Shown: positions 52,641 through 60,501 of the stretch, in pieces | How the letters are laid out: each line of letters begins with the position of its first letter | How positions within the stretch are numbered: the first letter of the stretch is position 1 | Assembly (NCBI GenBank): GCA_045643125.1 | Contig: JAZUKE010000085.1 | Span: 15,479 to 79,478 of the forward strand | Direction: 5' to 3' | Origin: UBA1206 sp045643125 | Lineage (GTDB): Bacteria > Bacillota > Clostridia > Oscillospirales > CAG-382 | Length of the DNA stretch: 64,000 nucleotides | The notes under the pieces: generated by a model | Seen by the model: only the letters and a program-made list of their open reading frames with translations | Told to the model about the DNA's origin: nothing | The model's database searches: none | Position numbers and translations under genes: made by a program

Positions 52641-52663
52641 AAAAACGCCGAAAGGCGTTTTTT
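52641..52663 (+). terminator. Terminator of the tRNA-like gene, stem reaching into the CCA end
   Basis: A core stem AAAAACGCC/GGCGTTTTT has a GAAA loop. With one bulged T the stem extends to pair 52632-52649 with 52654-52672, taking in the last six bases of the tRNA (CCACCA). The terminator and mature acceptor end therefore compete for the same bases. Confidence 0.85.
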
Positions 52664-52845
52664 GTTTGGTGGAATGAAGTCGCCCTTGCGGGCTAATGAA
52701 GGAATGAAGACGCTTCGCTAATGAAGAAATGAAATGAGAGACCGGGAGAAACGCGGGCGACTTCGCTTCATGCGAACGAAGTGAGCGCTTCATAGAAACC
52801 GTAAGGTTTCTGCTTCATGTTTGCGAAGCAAACGCTTCATTCCCT
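52664..52845. repeat. Long direct repeat, copy 1, with CTTCAT-spaced hairpins
   Basis: This ~180-base element begins GTTTGGTGGAATGAAG within the tRNA terminator's right arm. It holds several small hairpins (GACGCTTCGC, GAAACC-gtaa-GGTTTC, GTTTGC-gaa-GCAAAC) separated by GCTTCAT or its complement AATGAAG. Copy 2 (55028-55206) matches it closely. No gene is credible in it. Confidence 0.88.
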
Positions 52846-52852
52846 TTTTCCC

Positions 52853-52881
52853 TTGAAATCCTGCAAAAAATATGCTATACT
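52853..52881 (+). promoter_or_regulatory. Sigma-A promoter of the leucine-rich-repeat surface protein
   Basis: TTGAAA (52853-52858), a 17-base spacer and extended -10 TGCTATACT with TATACT at 52876-52881, starting directly after repeat copy 1. An AAAGGAG ribosome site lies before the ATG at 52981. Confidence 0.8.
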
Positions 52882-52980
52882 GAAGTATCAAATCAAAAAA
52901 TCGAAAAAAATCACGAAAAACAGTTTACCTTTTTCGTTTTCATTCGTATAAAGAGATAAAGACATATAAAGGAGCGATTT

Positions 52981-54990
52981 ATGATGAAAAAAATTGCAAG
53001 TTTGCTCTTAACGGTGGTTCTGCTTGCCGCCATGCTGACCGTGTTTGCCGTGCCGGCGAGTGCAGAGGAAACGTATGCGGCACAAGGGCTATGCGGTAGT
53101 GACGGCGAAGTTCACTGGGGGCTGAGCAAGGACTACGAAACCCTGACCATTTGGGGGAACGGCAATATGAAGAATTATGCCAAGGATGAAGCGCCGTGGT
53201 ATGAATATAACGCATACAATACGGTAAAGCATCTCAAGGTGGGTATCAAAGAAACGGACAACATCACCCGAATCGGCAGTTATGCGTTTGCGTACTTTTA
53301 TTATTTAGAAACGATCGAACTCGGCGATGATATCGAAATGATCGAAGATTACGCTTTTTACTATGCAGGCTATTATACCGAAAACGCCAAAATTGATCTT
53401 GTAATTCCCTCTACGGTTTTTTACATCGGACAATATGCGTTCTCCAAAACGTTTGGTCTGAAAAATGTATATATCAAGTCGGATTATGCAGCCATTCGAG
53501 CCTTTGCAAAAAATAACAGTTTTCCAACTGTTCAGGGAAAAAATGTTACCGGCAAGGAAATTTATATTGAAAAGGGAGCGTTTTACGACTGCGAAAACAT
53601 GGAAACACTGGCAATCGGCAGCTTCAAAAAGAGTGAGAACAAGAATGTTCACATCGGGATATATGCGTTTGATTACTGCTATAAGTTGAGGACGATCTAT
53701 TTCTCCGATTCTCTTGCCTCAATTTCGGAAGACTCATTTTACGATTGCACGGTGTTGGAGACGGTTTACTATTTCGGAGAACAAGACAATTTTCCGAGAG
53801 ATCAGGTATCGGGAAAGAACAACCCGCGTCTGGACAGAGCGGTCAACTATCGGATATGTATGCCTTATATCGACACATACAAGCACGATGCCAACTACCA
53901 TTGGATTAACAACACTGCAGGAATACCGCTGTACTACGATGAAGGAAAAAAACCGCACAACTTTATCGAGGCAGTGGATGATAAATACAAGGTAGAGGGC
54001 AGCTATGTGCGGTATTACAAGAGCTGTGCTGTCTGCGGAAGGGCAGACAGTGAAACCTTTTCGACGTCGTATTTTGATATTCCCGGAATTATACGTTTGA
54101 CCACCGAAACGACTACTTTGGATACCGGCTGGTATATTGTTGACAGTCAGCTTGATTTCGGCAGTACCCGTTTGCAGATCAACGGGGACGTAAAGATCAC
54201 GTTGCTTGACGGCTGCGGCATTACTACGTCCGGCGGTATCCATGTCAAAAATCACACAAAGCTTACCGTGTGCAGTGATTCGATAGACCTGTCAGAGAAC
54301 AACAACATGGGTTATATCAAGGTGACCGGCGCACCTGATGAAAGTGCCGGTATCGGAAGTGACAGCGAGGATGAGACGGACCTTAAAACCGGTGTGTTGG
54401 CGGTTCTCGACCTATATAGAGGCGCCGGCGAAGTCATTATCTGCGGAGGAAACGTAGATGTGCGCGGTGGTTATAATGGAGCCGGGATCGGCAGCGGAGA
54501 TATGGCCGGTCTTTTTGTCACAATTAACAACGGACGTGTGATTGCCCACGGAGGTTTTGACGGAGCCGGGATCGGCAGCGGAAACTGTGCTGTATCATAT
54601 GTCACGATCAACGACGGTTACGTTGAAGCACATGGCGGATATGAAGCTGCCGGTATAGGCTGCGGTGGAACAACTTTCGACATAGGAGGTTCTGCGGTCT
54701 ATATAAAAGGCGGCACAGTCAAAGCATGGGGTGGAAATGGTTCTTACGCTATCGGCAACAGCAAAACAAATCATAAGTGTTCAGTTTCCTACAGTGGAAA
54801 TGCTAAGGTAGAAGCCTACGACGACAAAAATGCATGGATGTTTGCTTCCGTCCTCTCCGAAGGCTACATTTGGATCGTCATTGCCGTTGCAGTTGTCGCT
54901 CTCGGCGGCGTTGCGGCACTCATTATAGTTAAAAAGAAGAAAAAGAAGCCCGCACTTGCAGGCGGCGCAGACAAAACAGACGGAGAATAA
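52981..54990 (+). CDS. Surface leucine-rich-repeat (BspA-type) protein with C-terminal membrane anchor
   Basis: The protein has 669 residues with a signal peptide (cleavage near VPASA, about residue 24). LRR_5/BspA-like repeats span about 95-260: TRIGSYAFAYFYYLETIELGDD, EKGAFYDCENMETLAIG and IYAFDYCYKLRTIYFSDSLASI. About 370-620 holds a beta-repeat region with recurring GAGIGSG and VTINxGxVxAHGG phrases. A C-terminal membrane helix (about 632-653) and lysine-rich tail KKKKKK anchor it. BspA-type proteins usually mediate adhesion. The gene lies between two direct repeats, carries 7 CATG sites against almost none elsewhere, and uses more A+T-rich codons, all pointing to recent acquisition. Confidence 0.87.
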   Translation: MMKKIASLLLTVVLLAAMLTVFAVPASAEETYAAQGLCGSDGEVHWGLSKDYETLTIWGNGNMKNYAKDEAPWYEYNAYNTVKHLKVGIKETDNITRIGSYAFAYFYYLETIELGDDIEMIEDYAFYYAGYYTENAKIDLVIPSTVFYIGQYAFSKTFGLKNVYIKSDYAAIRAFAKNNSFPTVQGKNVTGKEIYIEKGAFYDCENMETLAIGSFKKSENKNVHIGIYAFDYCYKLRTIYFSDSLASISEDSFYDCTVLETVYYFGEQDNFPRDQVSGKNNPRLDRAVNYRICMPYIDTYKHDANYHWINNTAGIPLYYDEGKKPHNFIEAVDDKYKVEGSYVRYYKSCAVCGRADSETFSTSYFDIPGIIRLTTETTTLDTGWYIVDSQLDFGSTRLQINGDVKITLLDGCGITTSGGIHVKNHTKLTVCSDSIDLSENNNMGYIKVTGAPDESAGIGSDSEDETDLKTGVLAVLDLYRGAGEVIICGGNVDVRGGYNGAGIGSGDMAGLFVTINNGRVIAHGGFDGAGIGSGNCAVSYVTINDGYVEAHGGYEAAGIGCGGTTFDIGGSAVYIKGGTVKAWGGNGSYAIGNSKTNHKCSVSYSGNAKVEAYDDKNAWMFASVLSEGYIWIVIAVAVVALGGVAALIIVKKKKKKPALAGGADKTDGE

Positions 54991-55312
54991 AAACGACTTT
55001 TTCGATTTCTTACCTTGAATATACGACGTTTGGTAGAATGAAGTCGCCCCTATACGGGGCTAATGAAGAATGAAGACGCTTCGCTAATGAAGAAATGAAA
55101 TGAGAGAACTGGAGAAACGCGGGCGGCTTCGCTTCATGCGAACGAAGTGAGCGCTTCATAGAAACCGTAAGGTTTCTGCTTCATGTTTGCGAAGCAAACG
55201 CTTCATTTCGCCCCGAAAAAACTTAAAAAACCGCAAAAAAAAATGCAGCAAAGAATGTAATATTTTCCTTCCTCACGGGGTATTGAAAGCGAAAAGGAAA
55301 GGGGCAGAAAAT
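54991..55312. repeat. Intergenic region with long direct repeat, copy 2
   Basis: The repeat runs 55028-55206, matching copy 1 with scattered substitutions and a changed first hairpin (GCCCC-tata-CGGGGC instead of GCCC-ttgc-GGGC), so pairing is kept. Between the repeat and the next start, GGAAAGGGG (about 55295-55303) is the ribosome site of the gene at 55313. I saw no clear terminator for the surface protein gene. Confidence 0.85.
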
Positions 55313-58300
55313 ATGGGACTTAACAACATAAACAAACGGATAGACGACATTCAGAAAAAAATAGATTCTCTCCCCGACGGCAGAGAAAAAGAAATGGCTG
55401 TCTTTGAAAAGAGATGCCTTGCCGACATCGTCGAGACGGTGGAAAAGGTCAAAGGCTCCACCATAAGGGCGGATTCGTCGAACGCAGACCTCGAAAAGCT
55501 CAGACGCTCTTATGCGTCGCTTTCTTACATCGACGAGGCACGCAAAAGCGGAGAAAATGTGTCGGTCGAAGAGATTATGGAAAAGTCGATTTCTGTATCG
55601 CAGAACGACATCTACCGCAAAATAACGCATACGGCTTTCCGCAAGTCGTCGAGAGACGGCAGCTCGCTTTATGATCTTGTACCGGGCGAAAAAAAGGGCT
55701 ACCACCTTTCGGGCTGGATAAAAGAGCTTGACAACGGGGGAGTTCCCGATTATTCCGCGTCCTACGACGCATTTGCCGCCGAAAACGGCGTGAACGACGC
55801 CGAAATGAAGCAAAGATACCTTGAGCTTTCCAAAATGAACGAGTGCATCAAGGGCGCGAACCGCGCCTTTGCCAAGTCGCCGAAGGAGCTTTTTGACATC
55901 CTCACCGACAAAGCCGAGCTTGAAAAGCACGAAAAAGCCGCCTCCGTCGCGTCGTTCTTCAAAAAGCAGTCCGACACCGTGAACGCGATAAGGGCTCTTG
56001 AACCGGCGTGCGGAAATTACGACGGCGCACCCGTCTGCTTCGTAAGGCAGTATTCCCTCTTTCTGGAGCAGGACACGTCGGAAGCCGCGATGAAGCGCAA
56101 CCAGGCAAAGATCGATCGTTTCTGCTCTAGCGATCCCGAAGACGCGGATTTCAAAAAAGAATTCGTGAGAGATTCGCTGAACAGGCTCCTTGCGATAAAG
56201 GACGAAGACATTTCCGTTAAAACGAAGGACGAAAAACTCGCGGTCTGCAAAAAGTACGGCACGCTCATCGACGCGCTGTTCGACGCGGATCAGAATATGA
56301 TAGACAACATAGGCAAGGACTTTTACGTTCCGAAGCCCGCGCTGAACGCGCTGAAGCACAAGGTCGATATCCTCACTTCCAACCTCAGCAACGTCAAAAA
56401 GGATTTTGAAAACGACCTTGATCCCCACTATGCCGAGCTTAAACTGCTCGACGGAATGGACACCGAAAACCTCAGCCTTGTGATGGACGCTTCCAACGAG
56501 GATTACTGCGGAACGGACGATCCGAACATCAAAATGCTGCTCTCGAACAAGATAATCAACGTCAGCCAGAGCGAGCGCGAAGCCGCAGACGACGCAAGCA
56601 CTCACCTTGACACGAATCCCGAAAAGTTTGACGGCTACTTCATAATGCCCGACGAAATGCTCACCGTAAAAGAGCCGGTGAAGCCCCGCAGTCCCGGCGG
56701 ATGGGCGTCGTTCGTCAGCGGTCTGACCGGACTTTACAATTCCACGCTCGGAAGAATTTTCGGCAAGGCGAAAGACCCCTACGAAGCCCAATTCGCGTCT
56801 TACGAAAAAAAGAAATCCGCTTACGAAAGCGCTCTCGCGGAACGTGCAAAAGGTCTTGAAAATTACAAAAAAGACAAGGAAATATACGGCGATCCCGTTT
56901 CAAAAGCAGCGCAGGAAGCAATAGATGTCGCCATGAAGAACAAACGCAGACCGGCAGTTGAGGCGCACGAAGCGTTCGCCGCCAAGCGGGAAGCCCTGAC
57001 GGAAGCCGAAAACAAGGTCGATGCCGACATCCGCTTTGCGAAAGACACCTACAAAGCCATCCTCGATTCGGAATTTGCGTCACTCGAACACCGCAGTCAC
57101 GGGGAGCTGAACCGTCTTGACCACGTTATGATCGGTCACAAGACGCTCCGCGCACATCTTGAAGAAGACTTTTTGGCTAAAAATCCCGGAAGCGAGATCT
57201 ACGGCGCCGATTTCTCCGAGTGTCTGACTTACATCAACGATTCCGTGAAGAACGGCAACGCCGAGGAGATCATCCTTGCCGCCCAGCTTGACGGCAAAAA
57301 GGTCAGCATCTTCAAGCCCGATCCCAAGACCGGCGAGCTTGTCGTCAACGACAGGACGGGGCATTTCGAGCATCCGCTCGGCATCCCCGAAGGCATCGTC
57401 TTCCCCAAGTGCAAGGCGGTAAACGAGCTGAAAGAAAAGTTTGAAGCCATCAACAAACCATCCGACGCTTCCGAAAGGCTCAAAATGGTTCCCGGCTGCA
57501 TCGACGGCGTATTCAAGCTCAACTACATCGGCAGAGCGTCGCTCGCAAGTCAGAATTCATACAACCTCAAGGAGCAGTTCTTCGGCAGCGAAAGCACCGA
57601 AGGGCTTGACAACCCGCACAAATTCAGCCTCACCCGTTCCGCGATGCAGAGCCACGTCGTCGCCTACCTTATGACGGAAAAGAAAATGACTATCGAGCAG
57701 ATAGCCGATCCCGATTATATGGCAAAGGAAAAACGCGACGCGGGCAAACTGATAAAAGACATAATGACGTCCGAAAACGGCGACCTCGACACGCTTGCGA
57801 AATACAACGTGAACGGCATCGTCAAGATGAAGGAATACATAAACGGAAAACTGAAAAACTGCGATATCTCCGATCCGAAGCAGCTTTATTCCGAAAACAA
57901 CAAGTATGTGTTCGCCCTTTCGCACTTCATCGTTGACCTCGACCAGGAGCAGAAGAATATGCGTCAAAGCGCCGACAGAGCGATAGCCGAGCATATCTCG
58001 TCCACTCACCCGGCAGACCTTCAGAAAGCGGTCAAGGGCTGGAACGACGAGATAACCGCAAACACGATATTCAGCGGAATGAACGCTTCGTACAAAGCGC
58101 TGTCGCGCTTCAAAACCGGCAGCATAACCAACGCGGTGCAGGATCGTTCGCTCGTCATCCAGCAGGAGATATTCAAAAAATCCGTGTCCGAAAAGGTCAG
58201 AAACGGTGGCAGCGTATTCACCGCCCTCGACGGAGACGCGCAGATAACCTTCCAGACCTCGTCCTACGTTGCGACCAATTACAAAAAATCCGATCCCGTG

Positions 58301-58513
58301 AACACGGGCATTGAGGAATTTATCGCCGGTACGGACGTAAGAACGCCCGAAAAGGCGGCGGCTTTCGCGTCATACGCCGCAAGCGGCGACCTGATAAAGG
58401 ACTGCAATATCGAAAACGGAAACTTCGTCTATGCAAAGACGAACGCAAACGCGCAGCCCGTCGTCAACGACGGCGACGAAGTAAAGAAGGAAAACGACGC
58501 GCCGGTTATCTGA
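55313..58513 (+). CDS. Large soluble helical protein of unknown function
   Basis: The protein has 1066 residues starting MGLNNINKRIDDIQKKI (ATG 55313, with GGAAAGGGG before it; an upstream in-frame start lies in the repeat). There is no signal peptide and no convincing membrane segment. Most of it looks helical and highly charged, with likely coiled-coil stretches near 500-600 (EAQFASYEKKKSAYESALAERA). A short Gly-rich turn PRSPGGWASFVSGLTGLYNSTLG sits at about 460-482. No family or catalytic motif is recognised. Size, charge and lack of a signal would be compatible with a secretion-system effector or a structural protein, but nothing in the sequence proves either. Its CATG-poor composition matches the host chromosome. 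Confidence 0.6.
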   Translation: MGLNNINKRIDDIQKKIDSLPDGREKEMAVFEKRCLADIVETVEKVKGSTIRADSSNADLEKLRRSYASLSYIDEARKSGENVSVEEIMEKSISVSQNDIYRKITHTAFRKSSRDGSSLYDLVPGEKKGYHLSGWIKELDNGGVPDYSASYDAFAAENGVNDAEMKQRYLELSKMNECIKGANRAFAKSPKELFDILTDKAELEKHEKAASVASFFKKQSDTVNAIRALEPACGNYDGAPVCFVRQYSLFLEQDTSEAAMKRNQAKIDRFCSSDPEDADFKKEFVRDSLNRLLAIKDEDISVKTKDEKLAVCKKYGTLIDALFDADQNMIDNIGKDFYVPKPALNALKHKVDILTSNLSNVKKDFENDLDPHYAELKLLDGMDTENLSLVMDASNEDYCGTDDPNIKMLLSNKIINVSQSEREAADDASTHLDTNPEKFDGYFIMPDEMLTVKEPVKPRSPGGWASFVSGLTGLYNSTLGRIFGKAKDPYEAQFASYEKKKSAYESALAERAKGLENYKKDKEIYGDPVSKAAQEAIDVAMKNKRRPAVEAHEAFAAKREALTEAENKVDADIRFAKDTYKAILDSEFASLEHRSHGELNRLDHVMIGHKTLRAHLEEDFLAKNPGSEIYGADFSECLTYINDSVKNGNAEEIILAAQLDGKKVSIFKPDPKTGELVVNDRTGHFEHPLGIPEGIVFPKCKAVNELKEKFEAINKPSDASERLKMVPGCIDGVFKLNYIGRASLASQNSYNLKEQFFGSESTEGLDNPHKFSLTRSAMQSHVVAYLMTEKKMTIEQIADPDYMAKEKRDAGKLIKDIMTSENGDLDTLAKYNVNGIVKMKEYINGKLKNCDISDPKQLYSENNKYVFALSHFIVDLDQEQKNMRQSADRAIAEHISSTHPADLQKAVKGWNDEITANTIFSGMNASYKALSRFKTGSITNAVQDRSLVIQQEIFKKSVSEKVRNGGSVFTALDGDAQITFQTSSYVATNYKKSDPVNTGIEEFIAGTDVRTPEKAAAFASYAASGDLIKDCNIENGNFVYAKTNANAQPVVNDGDEVKKENDAPVI

Positions 58514-58532
58514 CAAGCAAAAAGCAATACAA

Positions 58533-58576
58533 AAAAGCAAGGAGCTTCGGCAAATTTATGCCGTCTCCTTGCTTTT
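58533..58576. terminator. Rho-independent terminator between convergent genes
   Basis: A 12-bp stem AAAAGCAAGGAG/CTCCTTGCTTTT is topped by an inner GGCA/TGCC hairpin. The flanking A and T tracts make it usable on both strands. Confidence 0.85.
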
Positions 58577-58588
58577 GTTTTTCACTTT

Positions 58589-58646
58589 TCACATAAAAAC
58601 TGCAAATTATGTGATTATTTTCACATAATCAGTGCAAATTATGTGA
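58589..58646. repeat. Two tandem palindromes TCACATAA-(10)-TTATGTGA
   Basis: Copies at 58589-58614 and 58621-58646 share the arms and the TGCAAA centre. They resemble the TCACATA-A-TATGTGA palindrome in the promoter at 61937-61965 of the operon that ends here. They could be operators or a second terminator-like structure. Confidence 0.7.
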
Positions 58647-58656
58647 TCTTACGCCA

Positions 58657-58983
58657 TTATCCGATCACGGCGGCGTAGAAAACGAGGTCTTCGCTTCCGT
58701 CGTTGATGAGCGTGTGGCTGTGTCCTTTGGGGCAGAAGTGGCAGGTATCGGGGAAAACGCGTTCTTCGTTTCCGTCGCAGACCGCTTTGCCGCTGCCGGA
58801 GATGACGAATATCGCTTCGGCGTCGTCGGTGTGGGTGTGAAGTCCGATGGACGAGCCGGGAACAAGTCTGCCCTTCATCAGCTTGCAGCCCGAAGAAACG
58901 CACATACGCACGTTGTATTCGCCGTCACCGCCCTTGAATGCGGGGATGGCTTTTTCTTCCGTTTTGTTATAATCGAAAATCAT
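58657..58983 (-). CDS. Small single-domain cupin protein
   Basis: The protein has 108 residues. Cupin motif 1 is GLHTHTDDAEAIFVISG (HxH and Glu ligands) and motif 2 is PKGHSHTLINDG. Such mini-cupins bind a metal and may be isomerases, dioxygenases or sugar-binding proteins; the function is not predictable here. It starts 11 bases after the HtrA gene stop, so it is the third gene of the kinase-HtrA-cupin operon. Confidence 0.88.
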   Translation of the reverse strand: MIFDYNKTEEKAIPAFKGGDGEYNVRMCVSSGCKLMKGRLVPGSSIGLHTHTDDAEAIFVISGSGKAVCDGNEERVFPDTCHFCPKGHSHTLINDGSEDLVFYAAVIG

Positions 58984-58994
58984 ATTCCGTCTCC

Positions 58995-60443
58995 TTAATT
59001 CACAGAGCCTTCGAGGTTGAAGGTCAGTTCGACGTACTGACCGCCTCCGCGGCGCGACATACGGTAAACCGTGATGGTCACTTTGTCGCCGACCGATCTG
59101 CCCGCAAGTGCGGCAACGAGGTCGGATTGCTCTTTGATCTCGATATCGTCGAACTTGGTGATTATATCGTACAGTTCAAGTCCCGCTTTGTAGATCGCGG
59201 ACGAACGCGATATCTCGATGACGAGAAGCCCTGCGGGAACGTCGTCGGGAAGGCCGTATTTCGCCTTGGCTTCGTCGGTGGCGGTGGATTTGATGTAAAT
59301 GGTGATGTCGAGTTTGGGAGTGGATTTGACGTACTGTGCGTGGCTCTTTACCTCGCCGTACTCGATAAGCTCGTTGATAACGTCAGCCGCGTACGACATA
59401 GGGATCGCAAAGTTGAGGTTGTTGTATACGTTCTCGCTCGACGAGAATATGGAGCTTTGCTCGTGGATGCCTCTTGAATTGATGCCGATGACCTGACCGT
59501 TCATATTGATGAGCGGGCCGCCGGAGTTGCCGCTGCTTATCGAAGCGTCGATCTGTATATACAGCACGGTGCCTGCGGCAGTACCGTTGCTGTTGGTTAT
59601 CTCGAATTCTCTGTCAATCCCGGAAACGACGCCGCGGCTCATAGTGCCTTTGAGCGCTTCGGAATACGGCGTGCCTATCGTGATGACGGTGTCGCCGACC
59701 TTGGACTTGCTGCTGTCGCCGATGGGAAGCGCAACGAGGTCATCCGCTTCTATCTGAAGTACGGCGATATCGGTGATGGAGTCGCTGCCGACGACCTTCG
59801 CTTCGTAGGTCCTGCCGTCGTAGAACACGGCTTCGATCTTCGTGTTGTATTTGTTGTAATTTTCGATAACGTGGTGGTTGGTGACGATGTAGCCGTTTTC
59901 GCTGTCAACTACAAATCCGCTTCCGTGACCGACTCCCGTAAGTCTTACGGTGCAGCACGCGGGAGAGCAGATCTCGTAAAGTTTGGAAACGTCGCCGTGC
60001 TCGATCTCGGTGGGGTCAATGACGATAACGGGAGTCTTTTTGTTTTCCCTGCTCGTTTCTCCGCCCGAGGATTCGGATTCGGACACCGTTCCGGGGTTTG
60101 AAGTTTCGCCTGCGTTGTTTTTGCTGTGTACGAGCAGTGCCGCGGTGAAGGCTATCATAGCGATTATGAGGGCAACGCCTATGACGCACGCAAGTGCAAG
60201 ACTGTTTTTCTTCTTTTTGTTCTCCACGAATTTCTGTCCGTCCCAGACGTAGGTATAATTCTTGTTGGGAGAAGCGACGGGAGTATCGTACACGGGCGGA
60301 ACGTCCGCACCGTACTGTCCATACTGAGCGTACTGCGTATCGTACTGACGGGGCTGTACTTCGGGTATGGTTTCAGTATTTTCGTTCTGCGGTATATCGG
60401 TGGACTCGTTTTCCGTTCTGTTCAGTTCTTCGTTTTCGTTCAT
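58995..60443 (-). CDS. htrA: HtrA/DegP-type membrane-anchored serine protease
   Basis: The protein has 482 residues starting MNENEELNRTE (ATG 60443 with AAGGAGG before it). A low-complexity Gln/Tyr cytoplasmic head precedes one membrane helix (about 85-105). The trypsin-like domain has the triad His in TNHHVIENYN, Asp in SITDIAVLQIE and Ser in SGNSGGPLI. A C-terminal PDZ domain follows (DVPAGLLVIEISRSSAIYKAGLELYDIITKFDD). HtrA proteases clear damaged proteins at the membrane-wall interface. The gene follows a sensor kinase gene by ~58 bases, an arrangement reminiscent of envelope-stress systems. Confidence 0.95.
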   Translation of the reverse strand: MNENEELNRTENESTDIPQNENTETIPEVQPRQYDTQYAQYGQYGADVPPVYDTPVASPNKNYTYVWDGQKFVENKKKKNSLALACVIGVALIIAMIAFTAALLVHSKNNAGETSNPGTVSESESSGGETSRENKKTPVIVIDPTEIEHGDVSKLYEICSPACCTVRLTGVGHGSGFVVDSENGYIVTNHHVIENYNKYNTKIEAVFYDGRTYEAKVVGSDSITDIAVLQIEADDLVALPIGDSSKSKVGDTVITIGTPYSEALKGTMSRGVVSGIDREFEITNSNGTAAGTVLYIQIDASISSGNSGGPLINMNGQVIGINSRGIHEQSSIFSSSENVYNNLNFAIPMSYAADVINELIEYGEVKSHAQYVKSTPKLDITIYIKSTATDEAKAKYGLPDDVPAGLLVIEISRSSAIYKAGLELYDIITKFDDIEIKEQSDLVAALAGRSVGDKVTITVYRMSRRGGGQYVELTFNLEGSVN

Positions 60444-60501
60444 AGCCTGAAACCTCCTTGTCTTTATGCAATGATGATACAATATGAATCTTAAAGGACG
60501 C

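Noticed and set aside
52641..52663. Reading the hairpin after the tRNA-like gene as a riboswitch or T-box
   Set aside because: It is a simple GAAA-loop stem followed by T6, with no T-box specifier or other conserved aptamer sequence.
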